Origin: Pseudomonadota bacterium
GTDB taxonomy: Bacteria > Pseudomonadota > Alphaproteobacteria > Kiloniellales > J153
Reading direction: 5' to 3'
NCBI GenBank assembly: GCA_022572105.1
Contig: JACZWN010000048.1
Coordinates: 1 to 17,437, forward strand
DNA length: 17,437 bases
Shown: positions 7,026-14,437 of the stretch, piece after piece
Position numbering within the stretch: position 1 is the first letter of the stretch
Layout: each line of letters opens with the position of its first letter
Notes under the pieces: model-generated
The model's input: only the letters and a program-made list of their open reading frames with translations
What the model was told of the DNA's origin: nothing
The model's database searches: none
Program-made: the position numbers and the translations under genes

Positions 7026-8525
7026 ATGCGTAACCGTGAGGCCAGATCTCGTGTCATTATGGTATTCGCAACTCTCGCCATCTTGGCGGCGTGCCACACG
7101 ACGCCGGTCGTCCCGACCCCGACGCCGGTCGTCCCGACCCCGACGCCGGTCGTCCCGACCCCGACCCAACTCAACATCCGAGTGATCAACGTCATTCCCG
7201 AGGCGATGAGCGCGGAGACCAACCAGGACAGCGAACCGAATCTGGCCGTCAACCCGGCGAACGTGGACCAGATCGCCGCCTCCGCCTTCACGCCCAACCC
7301 GGTGAGCGCTACCGGCAACGCGCCAATCTTCGTCTCGGTCGATGCGGGGGAGACCTGGTCCCTCAATCCGATCGTCCAGTCTCAACGCTCCACCGCCGAC
7401 ATCACCATACGGTTCACGCGAACGACGAATACGCTTTATGCCGGAATCCTCCGACTTCCCTTCCCGTCGCCAAACACACTGCGCATGAGCATCCAATCGA
7501 CGACCAATTTCAGGGCCGCGACGCCGATGACGGTTCTCGTGGACCGGACCGGACCGGACCAGCCCTATGTCCAAGCGACGGACATTGCAGGTTCTGATCG
7601 TGTCTACGTTGGCGGCAACGATCTCGGGTTATTCCCCGGCCGAACGGCGACCGTCGATCAAACTGTGAACAACGCGGCCACCTTCACGATCCAGCGGATC
7701 GAACGCCGTGCGACCTCAGGCCAGGACCTGCCTCCCGTGCGGCCGGCGATCGGTCCGAGCGGGGTGATCTATGTGGCCTATCTGGGTCGCAGGGTAGGAG
7801 GGCTTTCCGATGTGGTCGTCGTGAGGGACGACAACGGGGCAACCGGAGCAAACCCCTACCAGGCGCTCATCGACTCGGGCGACGGGCAGGCCGGCGTGCG
7901 GGTTGTGACCGGCCGCAATGTACCCTTCGAGAACTTCCAGCACGCCAATCTCGGTCAGGAGCGTCTGGTGGCTTCCGACCTGAGTTTATCGGTGGATCCA
8001 AACGATTCCACGCGGGTTTGTGTCGCCTGGGGCGACCGGCAGGGCGCCGAGGTTCTGACGCTCCATTTGCGCTGTTCCATCGACAGCGGGCAAACCTGGT
8101 CGGCTGGCGACTTGCGCACCCTCACGAACGCCAAGAATCCGGCGTTGGCGTTCGATTCCCAAGGCAGGCTGGGGTTCCTTTATCAGAGTGTGGAGGGCTC
8201 GAATGCCGCGCCGCGCTGGGTCACGCACTTCGAGCGGCTCGGCCAGAATTTCCAGCAACTCGACGACACGGTGCTCGCGACGGTTCCGGCCAATACGCCG
8301 GCGCCCACATTTTTGCCATATATCGGTGATTATGTTCACCTCATGGCGGTCGATCGCACCTTTTATGGGATCTTCTCTGCGAACAACACGCCAAGTCTGA
8401 CGAACTTCCCTCAGGGCGTGGTCTACCAACGTCGAGCTGACTTCAACAGTCAAACGCTGCAGGACTTCAACGGAAACCCCGTGAATGTGTCGATTGACCC
8501 GTTCTTCTTTTGGGCACGCGAGTAG
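7026..8525 (+). CDS. BNR/Asp-box repeat lipoprotein (sialidase-like beta-propeller fold)
   Basis: A 499-residue predicted lipoprotein. The signal peptide ends in lipobox LAAC (C23), then a linker of three identical PVVPTPT units (residues 27-47), then a propeller-type domain. Two Asp-box motifs S-x-D-x-G-x-T-W are clear: SVDAGETW (104-111) and SIDSGQTW (351-358). The segment EPNLAVNPANVDQIAASAF (70-88) is typical of the first blade in sialidase-like/BNR propellers. Asp-boxes are structural, and I see no Arg triad or other catalytic set that would make it a true sialidase, so ligand and activity are unknown. Start: the ATG at 7026 has AAGGGAGAG 12 bases upstream; the in-frame GTG at 7017 would sit too close to it. 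GC is intermediate between the preceding lipoprotein and the core genes. Confidence 0.85.
   Translation: MRNREARSRVIMVFATLAILAACHTTPVVPTPTPVVPTPTPVVPTPTQLNIRVINVIPEAMSAETNQDSEPNLAVNPANVDQIAASAFTPNPVSATGNAPIFVSVDAGETWSLNPIVQSQRSTADITIRFTRTTNTLYAGILRLPFPSPNTLRMSIQSTTNFRAATPMTVLVDRTGPDQPYVQATDIAGSDRVYVGGNDLGLFPGRTATVDQTVNNAATFTIQRIERRATSGQDLPPVRPAIGPSGVIYVAYLGRRVGGLSDVVVVRDDNGATGANPYQALIDSGDGQAGVRVVTGRNVPFENFQHANLGQERLVASDLSLSVDPNDSTRVCVAWGDRQGAEVLTLHLRCSIDSGQTWSAGDLRTLTNAKNPALAFDSQGRLGFLYQSVEGSNAAPRWVTHFERLGQNFQQLDDTVLATVPANTPAPTFLPYIGDYVHLMAVDRTFYGIFSANNTPSLTNFPQGVVYQRRADFNSQTLQDFNGNPVNVSIDPFFFWARE
7101..7163 (+). repeat. Three identical 21-base tandem repeats encoding PVVPTPT
   Basis: ACGCCGGTCGTCCCGACCCC plus G is repeated exactly at 7101-7121, 7122-7142 and 7143-7163. 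It encodes a Pro/Thr-rich spacer between the lipid anchor and the propeller. Exact identity, including third positions, means recent expansion, and copy number may vary between strains in steps that keep the frame. Confidence 0.95.
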
Positions 8526-8572
8526 CTTGGTTTGATTCGGCTTCGTCCCAGTTAGGGACAGGAGGGGTTGCG

Positions 8573-9463
8573 ATGATAAAAATCATGATTGACACGGTTC
8601 GGCGATGGGCCCTTCCGATTGTGTGCTCCGTAGTCGTGCTTGTTCCTTTGGCCAGAGCCCTAGGCCAGGAACTCGCACCGGAGGAAAGCGTTTTGAAGGA
8701 AGCGGAAATCGTTCTCGTCGGTACCGTCGTCGGACCGGCTACCCTGGAAGGTGCGGTTACGGCCAAGGGCGAAGCCGTGACGGTCAAGGTGGAAAAGTTT
8801 TTGCGACCCGAGGCACCCTCCATGATTTACAGCTTCGAGGGTGGCAATGTGACCGTTCAGCTAAGGGAACCGGGCAGTCTCGGCCCCGGGGACAGCGCGA
8901 CATTCTACACAAGGCTCGGTTCGATGGGCCGGGGTCTTACCGTCATCGAGCTGGCGCATATCCTGATTCCGGACCTAGGTGCTATGGAGGAGCGGGTCAT
9001 GGCCGCTGCCGCGGCGACCGAAAGCGCGCTGGCTGGCCTGTCCAACAGTGAGCTTCGCGCCCGGATCCAGCAGGCGGATGTCGTGCTCCTAGGGCGGGTC
9101 ACGGCCATTCGCGAAATGCCTGCCGCGGCTTTGGCAACCGAGAAGCAAGGCCCTTTGAGCGAACACGACCCCATGTGGCAGCAAGCAGTGGTCGAAGTCC
9201 AGGAACGAATCAAAGGCCTGGAAGGTGAGACCCGTCGGATTAGCGTGCGGTTCGCTGCGAGCACAGATATCCGTTGGTTCCGGTCGCCGAAACTGACAGT
9301 GGGCGAGGAACGTATTTTTATGCTGGACCGGGACCGGGACGTGATCACCGCAGTGGCCTTGGCCAGGCTGGGTGTGGACGCTGCCATGGGTACCCTCGTC
9401 GATCGAAAGAATGTCCTGGCGAAAGACCAGATCGAACGCGTGAAGTCGCTGTTGCGAGAATGA
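8573..9463 (+). CDS. Secreted protein with two related domains, unknown function
   Basis: A 296-residue product with an N-terminal signal peptide (basic VRRW, hydrophobic core, likely cleavage near LARALG-QE). I do not recognise a named family. The mature part appears duplicated. EAEIVLVGTVVGP (43-55) parallels QADVVLLGRVTAI (167-179). VTVKVEKFLRPE (69-80) parallels VVEVQERIKGLE (206-217). GPGDSATFY (104-112) parallels TVGEERIFM (242-250). This order (strand with GxV, strand with VExxLKG, then GxExxxFL) is reminiscent of beta-barrel OB/TIMP-like modules. The ATG at 8573 has AGGAGGGG (8560-8567) five bases upstream, an ideal site; an upstream in-frame ATG at 8510 lies inside the previous gene. 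It starts 47 bases after the BNR lipoprotein and is probably cotranscribed with it. A terminator-like hairpin follows 30 bases downstream. Confidence 0.8.
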   Translation: MIKIMIDTVRRWALPIVCSVVVLVPLARALGQELAPEESVLKEAEIVLVGTVVGPATLEGAVTAKGEAVTVKVEKFLRPEAPSMIYSFEGGNVTVQLREPGSLGPGDSATFYTRLGSMGRGLTVIELAHILIPDLGAMEERVMAAAAATESALAGLSNSELRARIQQADVVLLGRVTAIREMPAAALATEKQGPLSEHDPMWQQAVVEVQERIKGLEGETRRISVRFAASTDIRWFRSPKLTVGEERIFMLDRDRDVITAVALARLGVDAAMGTLVDRKNVLAKDQIERVKSLLRE

Positions 9464-9478
9464 AGCGGTGGCTGGGTC

Positions 9479-9610
9479 TAATACCAAGGAGCGCAAGAAC
9501 GGATTCTTGTATTTTTGCGGCCGGAGGCAAGGGCGATCGCGCGCCGCCGCTCATGCGGCGTCTTGCCGATGAGCGATCACGTGTGTCCGTTCATGGGCTC
9601 CTTGGAATAA
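9479..9610. mobile_element. MITE-like 132-base element with ~25-base imperfect terminal inverted repeats
   Basis: Bases 9479-9503 match the reverse complement of 9586-9610 at 21 of 25 positions; the shared core is CCAAGGAGC and GAACGGA. The interior has further pairing: GGCAAG/CTTGCC and, nested in it, CGCCGC/GCGGCG. There is no ORF inside, so any movement would require a transposase supplied elsewhere. No clear target-site duplication is seen. It could also be a large structured extragenic repeat, as only one copy is in this window. Confidence 0.55.
9494..9516 (+). terminator. Candidate intrinsic terminator at the end of the exported-protein genes
   Basis: CAAGAA (9494-9499) pairs with TTCTTG (9504-9509) around a CGGA tetraloop and is followed by TATTTTT. 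The stem is short but the T-run is rare for this genome. It lies within the left end of the inverted-repeat element, so the element may supply the terminator. Confidence 0.5.
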
Positions 9611-9691
9611 CGGCCTTCATCGGCTCGACGGACCGGTACGGCCACGACCAAGAACTTGCCGACGCCGGCGTGACCGGGCTTGATAGCCCCT

Positions 9692-10591
9692 CTACGCCGC
9701 GCTCGCGCTGGCTTGGGCGGGGTTGCGCACGAGGTCGCTGTAGGCGGTCATCAGCTCTTGGGTGATCTCGCCGACGGCGAAGGTCTGGCCGTCGATCTCA
9801 CCCACCGGGGTGACCTCGGCGGCGGTGCCGGTGATGAAGACCTCCTGGGTCTCGGCCAACTCGTCCGGCATGATCGTGCGTTCGACCACCTCGATGCCGC
9901 GCGCGCGCGCCAAGGCGATCACCGTCTGGCGGGTCAGGCCGTCCAGGAAACAGTCCGGCGTCGGCGTGTGCAGCTTGCCGTCCTGCAGGAGAAAGATGTT
10001 GGCGCCGGTCGCCTCGGCCACCCGGCCGCGGTAGTCGAGCATGAGCGCATCGTTGAAGCCCTTGGCCTCGGCGGCGTGCTTGGCCAGCGTGCAGATCATG
10101 TAGAGGCCGGCCGCCTTGGCGTGCACGGGCGCGGTGTCGGGCGCCGGGCGCCGCCACGGCGAGGTCGTCAGGCGGATGCCCTTCAGGCGCGCCTCGGGCG
10201 AGAAGTAGGACGGCCACTCCCAGGCCGCGATCGCGACGTTGATCCGGGTCTCTTGCGCCGAGACGCCCATCATCTCGCTGCCGCGCCAGGCCACCGGGCG
10301 CAAATAGCCGTCGACGATGCCGTTGGCCTTCAAGACCTCCATGGCGGCGGCGTCGATCGCCTCGATGCCGTAGGGGATCTGGAAGCCCAGAATCCCGGCC
10401 GAGACGTGGAAGCGCTCGTGGTGCTCGCGCATCTTGTAGATGGTGCCGCCGTAGGCGCGCTCGCCCTCGAACACGGAGCTGGCGTAGTGCAGCGCGTGGC
10501 TGAGCACGTGTAACTTGGCCTCGCGCCAGGGCACCATCTCGCCGTTGAACCAGATGACACCGTCGCGGTCGTCGAAAGGAACCATGGACAT
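9692..10591 (-). CDS. ilvE: Branched-chain amino acid aminotransferase
   Basis: PLP-dependent fold-type IV aminotransferase that interconverts Leu/Ile/Val and their 2-oxo acids with 2-oxoglutarate/Glu, the last step of branched-chain amino acid synthesis. The 299-residue protein contains FNGEMVPWREAKLHVLSHALHY, SVFEGERAY, the PLP lysine in HAKAAGLYM (K159), EATGANIFLL, LDGLTRQTVI and ITGTAAEVTPV. Start: ATG at 10591, or the third residue's ATG at 10585; neither has a strong ribosome site. Divergent from the PetP-like regulator, with a 240-base spacer carrying a tandem repeat. ilvE beside petP/petR is an arrangement I recall from other alphaproteobacteria. IlvE is more likely than D-amino-acid transaminase given the length and the conserved GTAAEVTPV. 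Confidence 0.95.
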   Translation of the reverse strand: MSMVPFDDRDGVIWFNGEMVPWREAKLHVLSHALHYASSVFEGERAYGGTIYKMREHHERFHVSAGILGFQIPYGIEAIDAAAMEVLKANGIVDGYLRPVAWRGSEMMGVSAQETRINVAIAAWEWPSYFSPEARLKGIRLTTSPWRRPAPDTAPVHAKAAGLYMICTLAKHAAEAKGFNDALMLDYRGRVAEATGANIFLLQDGKLHTPTPDCFLDGLTRQTVIALARARGIEVVERTIMPDELAETQEVFITGTAAEVTPVGEIDGQTFAVGEITQELMTAYSDLVRNPAQASASAA

Positions 10592-10650
10592 GACCCGTTA
10601 CCGCCTCACGTTGATCGGCCGCCCGCTTGCGCGCGGCGCTGGTTTCGTTC

Positions 10651-10720
10651 TCCCTGGGTCCGGCTCCCTGGGTCCGGACTGGCGGGTTCGGATTGGCGGG
10701 TTCGGATTGGCGGGTCCGGA
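10651..10720. repeat. Five-unit 14-base tandem repeat between ilvE and petP
   Basis: Units run 10651-10664, 10665-10678, 10679-10692, 10693-10706 and 10707-10720. The first two read TCCCTGGGTCCGG plus A or C; the last three read TTGGCGGGTTCGGA with one or two changes. All share GGGTYCGG in register. It sits in the leader or promoter zone of ilvE (minus strand) and upstream of petP. Confidence 0.85.
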
Positions 10721-10794
10721 TCGGCCGGGCCCCGCGTCGTTCCCCGATTTTACCCCAAATCGACCGGAAATCGTTACTTTCTGTCGAATGGGGC

Positions 10795-10826
10795 TTGCAT
10801 CCTGTAACATTCTTGTCCCATATATG
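10795..10826 (+). promoter_or_regulatory. Candidate promoter for the PetP-like regulator, suggesting a leaderless mRNA
   Basis: TTGCAT (10795-10800) precedes CATATATG (10819-10826). The -10 would place the transcription start at or next to the ATG at 10832. No ribosome-binding purine run is present upstream of that ATG, which agrees with leaderless translation. Spacer length depends on the register chosen (18 to 20 bases), so the -35 is uncertain. Confidence 0.4.
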
Positions 10827-10843
10827 TCAACATGACTGACATA
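10823..10843. promoter_or_regulatory. Inverted repeat over the petP start codon, possible autoregulatory operator
   Basis: TATGTCA (10823-10829) and TGACATA (10837-10843) are perfect 7-base inverted arms with a 7-base spacer. They overlap the -10 region and the ATG at 10832. MarR-family proteins typically bind palindromes of this size in their own promoters; that binding is inferred here. Confidence 0.5.
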
Positions 10844-11416
10844 AAACCCGGGCCGAATCCGCTGTTTTTGCGCGAGGCGGAGCTCAGGCAGGCGATCGAG
10901 ATGCTGTTCTTCGCCTACCGGGACTTCACCTCCGAGCCGGACCAGATCCTGGCCCAGTACGGCTTCGGCCGGGCCCATCACCGGGTCATCTATTTCGTCG
11001 GCCGCCACCCCGGAATCACGGTGAGCGAGCTGCTCGCGATCCTGGCGATCACCAAGCAGAGCCTGTCGCGGGTGCTCGGCCAGTTGGTCGGCGAGGGCTT
11101 CATCGAGCAGCGCCCGGGCGAGCGCGACCGGCGCCAGCGCCTGCTCGAGCTCACCGACCGGGGCCGGGCCCTGGAGCGCCGGCTGACCGAGAACCAGCGC
11201 AGCCGCATCGCCCGGGCCTTCCGCGAGGCCGGCGCCGAGGCGGTCGAGGGCTTCCACCGGGTGCTGCTCAACATCATCGACGAGTGCAACCGCGGCCGTT
11301 TCGACCGCCGCGAGACGCTGGCCGCAGGCACAACCGGGACCGAGGGCGCAACCGGGGCCGAGGGGGCAACCGGGACCGAGGGCGCGGGGCTCGAGTCGGC
11401 CGCCTCGCGGCGCTAA
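10832..11416 (+). CDS. petP: MarR-family transcriptional regulator, PetP-like
   Basis: A 194-residue winged helix-turn-helix regulator. The segment MLFFAYRDFTSEPDQILAQY (24-43) followed by GFGRAHHRVIYFVGRHPGITVSELL is the hallmark of the PetP group, known from Rhodobacter capsulatus where petP-petR lies by the bc1 genes. The recognition helix region is ITKQSLSRVLGQLVGEGFI (73-91) and the wing is RPGERDRRQRLLELT (94-108). The C terminus carries a Thr/Gly/Glu tail of three six-residue units (167-184), not expected in the family. There is no ribosome site upstream, and an inverted repeat covers the start. It is followed by petR in the same direction, and the pair conservation supports a joint regulatory role. 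Targets are not visible here, since no petABC is nearby. Confidence 0.88.
   Translation: MTDIKPGPNPLFLREAELRQAIEMLFFAYRDFTSEPDQILAQYGFGRAHHRVIYFVGRHPGITVSELLAILAITKQSLSRVLGQLVGEGFIEQRPGERDRRQRLLELTDRGRALERRLTENQRSRIARAFREAGAEAVEGFHRVLLNIIDECNRGRFDRRETLAAGTTGTEGATGAEGATGTEGAGLESAASRR
11330..11383 (+). repeat. Three 18-base tandem repeats in the 3' end of petP
   Basis: Units 11330-11347, 11348-11365 and 11366-11383 follow GCAACCGGGACCGAGGGC with one or two changes, encoding TTGTEG, ATGAEG and ATGTEG. The repeat is in frame and only lengthens the hydrophilic tail. Confidence 0.9.
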
Positions 11417-11449
11417 AGATTGGTTCCCTTTAGGCGCAACCGGCCCGGC

Positions 11450-11485
11450 CCACATTCAAATATTGGTCCACATTCAAATATTGGT
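11450..11485. repeat. Perfect 18-base tandem repeat in the petR promoter
   Basis: CCACATTCAAATATTGGT occurs twice with no gap (11450-11467 and 11468-11485). The second copy ends inside the -35 hexamer of the petR promoter. Two adjacent direct repeats upstream of an OmpR-type gene are a plausible binding site for the regulator itself or for PetP, but a simple duplication is equally possible. Confidence 0.9.
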
Positions 11486-11508
11486 ATTGCCCCGCGCGGT
11501 CGTATAAT
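11481..11508 (+). promoter_or_regulatory. Promoter for petR with a perfect TATAAT; leaderless start predicted
   Basis: TTGGTA (11481-11486), a 16-base spacer and a perfect TATAAT (11503-11508). Seven bases later comes the ATG at 11516, so transcription should start on or beside the A of the start codon. No ribosome site exists between them. Confidence 0.7.
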
Positions 11509-11515
11509 CCCGGGC

Positions 11516-12202
11516 ATGAGCCTGGACGCGCCGCACATCCTGGTGGTCGACGACGACACGCGCCTGCGCGAGTTGCTGCACAAGTACCTGACCGAGCAGG
11601 GCTTCCGAATCACCGCCGCGCGGGACGCCGTCGATGCCGGCGCCAAGCTGGCCGCCTTCAGCTTCGACCTGATCGTGCTCGACATCATGATGCCGGGCGA
11701 ATCGGGCCTGGAGATGACGCAGCGGCTGCGCGAGAACAGCCAGGTCCCGGTGCTGCTGCTGACCGCCATGGGCGAGATCGAGGACCGCATCGCGGGCCTG
11801 GAGAGCGGCGCCGACGACTACCTGTCCAAGCCCTTCGAGCCGCGCGAGCTGGTGCTCCGGATCAACGCCATCCTGCGCCGCACCCAAGCGCCCACCGAGC
11901 CGGTGGACGGCAAGATCCATTTCGGCAGGTTCTGCTTCGATCTGGCCCGCGAGGAACTGCGCCGGGGCGACGAGTTCGTGCGCCTGACCGCGGCCGAGGC
12001 CTCGTTGCTCAAGATCCTGGCGCGCCAGCCCGGCGTGCCGGTCAGCCGCGAGACGCTGGCCGCGGAGAGCCCCATGATCGGCAACCCGCGCGCCATCGAC
12101 GTGCAGGTCACCCGCCTGCGCCGCAAGATCGAGGAAAACCCCAGGTTCCCGCGCTATCTTCAGGCGGTGCGCGGCGTGGGTTACATCCTGATGCCGGACT
12201 GA
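11516..12202 (+). CDS. petR: OmpR/PhoB-type response regulator, PetR-like
   Basis: A 228-residue two-domain regulator. The receiver domain has the acidic cluster D12-D14, phospho-acceptor D56 (LDIMMP), T83 and K105 (KPFEPREL). The C-terminal winged helix has the OmpR pattern (LTAAEASLLKILARQPGVPVSRE, then IDVQVTRLRRKIEENP and VRGVGYIL). It probably activates or represses transcription when phosphorylated by the kinase encoded next. The start fits the perfect TATAAT seven bases upstream; longer in-frame starts (GTG/ATG from 11420) would run through the promoter and tandem repeat and are unlikely. In R. capsulatus PetR is paired with PetP; here a kinase gene follows, completing a two-component system. 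Confidence 0.93.
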   Translation: MSLDAPHILVVDDDTRLRELLHKYLTEQGFRITAARDAVDAGAKLAAFSFDLIVLDIMMPGESGLEMTQRLRENSQVPVLLLTAMGEIEDRIAGLESGADDYLSKPFEPRELVLRINAILRRTQAPTEPVDGKIHFGRFCFDLAREELRRGDEFVRLTAAEASLLKILARQPGVPVSRETLAAESPMIGNPRAIDVQVTRLRRKIEENPRFPRYLQAVRGVGYILMPD

Positions 12203-12219
12203 GCGAGTTGCCCGGCCGG

Positions 12220-12253
12220 CCCTGATGGCTGATTGACCCTGATGGCTGATTGA
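12220..12253 (+). repeat. Perfect 17-base tandem repeat abutting the histidine kinase start
   Basis: CCCTGATGGCTGATTGA is present at 12220-12236 and 12237-12253, ending one base before the ATG at 12255. It fills most of the 52-base gap between petR and the kinase gene and leaves no purine-rich ribosome site there. Confidence 0.92.
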
Positions 12254-12254
12254 T

Positions 12255-13613
<1,359 letters not shown>

Positions 13614-13691
13614 AGGCCGCCGGCGCGGCGCGGTCGGGGTGAGCCGGGGTGACGGGTCGGGAAAGGAGGGAAACGGAAAGCGGGTCCGGGC

Positions 13692-13724
13692 ACCGGCGGC
13701 CCGAGGGGGCCTCCGCGCGCCGGT
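13692..13724. terminator. Nested hairpin between convergent kinase and usg genes
   Basis: ACCGGCG (13692-13698) pairs with CGCCGGT (13718-13724), and within it GGCCC (13698-13702) can pair with GGGCC (13707-13711); the two stems share one base and are alternatives at that point. The position between two converging genes suggests a shared transcript end. There is no T-run on either side, so the call rests on structure and position only. Confidence 0.35.
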
Positions 13725-13755
13725 TGCCACGCGGGACCCCACCGGGGAGCGATAT

Positions 13756-14073
13756 TTAGTGGGTGGTCGTCAGGCAGTCGGAGAAGTGCCACTCCGCCGG
13801 TTGAACGATGCCGACGTAGCCGATCCGGACCGAGTGAAGCTCGCCCTTCAGCTCCTTCTCCCAGCCGCTCAGGAACCGGTTGAGCTTCGGGAAGTCGGGG
13901 ATGCGGTCGAGCGACTGCCAGAGGTAGCTTTGCGTCAGGTCCGGGAAGTCGGGCAGGTGGTACAGAATCTCCGCCGTGGTCAGGCGATAGTCCTGCGGCA
14001 ACTCCACGATTTCGTCCATCGGACCGGCGTCGGTCCAGTGGTGCGGGGCGATGCGCCTATCCATGTCGTCCAT
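13756..14073 (-). CDS. usg: Usg-family small protein
   Basis: A 105-residue protein with the Usg-family core: YRLTTAEILYHLPDFPDLTQ, WQSLDRIPDFPKLNRFLSGW, then ELKGELHSVRIGYVGIVQPAE. Usg is found mainly in alphaproteobacteria, sometimes near trp genes, and was once proposed as an aid to phosphoribosylanthranilate isomerase; its function is unproven. The start was chosen at 14073 because AGGAGG (14086-14081, minus strand) lies seven bases upstream. A longer frame extending to 14341 adds a low-complexity Arg/Gly/Pro stretch not seen in the family. The ATG at 14064 is a weaker option. No trp gene is in this window. Confidence 0.85.
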   Translation of the reverse strand: MDDMDRRIAPHHWTDAGPMDEIVELPQDYRLTTAEILYHLPDFPDLTQSYLWQSLDRIPDFPKLNRFLSGWEKELKGELHSVRIGYVGIVQPAEWHFSDCLTTTH

Positions 14074-14437
14074 CGGGCCACCTCCTCTCAGGCGGTGCGG
14101 GGCAACGCGTCCGTTCCCGGGCTTATCGCCCCGATCCGGACCGAAGCGGGCCTTCCGCGTCCTTGGCGAACCAACACCAAGGATCGCGAAAAATCTCTGC
14201 AAATTCGTTAAGAGGCGGGAGGTTTCGAGGGCCGCGGAAAGGCCGGCGGAACGCCGCGCTGGGCGCGGGTTCCACGGGCTCCGCCTCGGCTTTTGGGTTC
14301 GAAGGCGCGTATCCTGAGCGCCGAAACCGCGCCCGAACATGGTTAACGGGAACCGCGCGATGGGACGGATTTTCGCCGCGATGCTTCGCAGCCGGGGCGA
14401 GCCGCAAGGTCGGGTTCTTCGACTCGCCGGTCGGTCC
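14074..14437. other. 364-base gap between usg and the amidase gene
   Basis: I see no convincing gene. It contains the usg ribosome site and a short AT-richer pocket (about 14175-14222) that may hold the usg promoter, but no hexamer pair convinces me. GGGTTCGAAGGC near 14296 superficially resembles a tRNA T-loop but has no matching stem or cloverleaf around it. Confidence 0.5.

Noticed and set aside
7548..7562. GGACC micro-repeat in the BNR gene
   Set aside because: A short run explained by Asp/Arg/Thr/Gly/Pro codons within the coding frame; no sign of a functional repeat.
2859..12253. CRISPR-type array from the tandem repeats
   Set aside because: The repeat units are contiguous without spacers, different in each block, and no cas genes are present.
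14290..14310. GGGTTCGAAGGC as a tRNA T-loop
   Set aside because: No matching T stem, acceptor stem or anticodon arm could be found around it.
14074..14341. N-terminal extension of the Usg-family gene
   Set aside because: The extra residues are low-complexity and unlike the family; a strong ribosome site supports the start at 14073.
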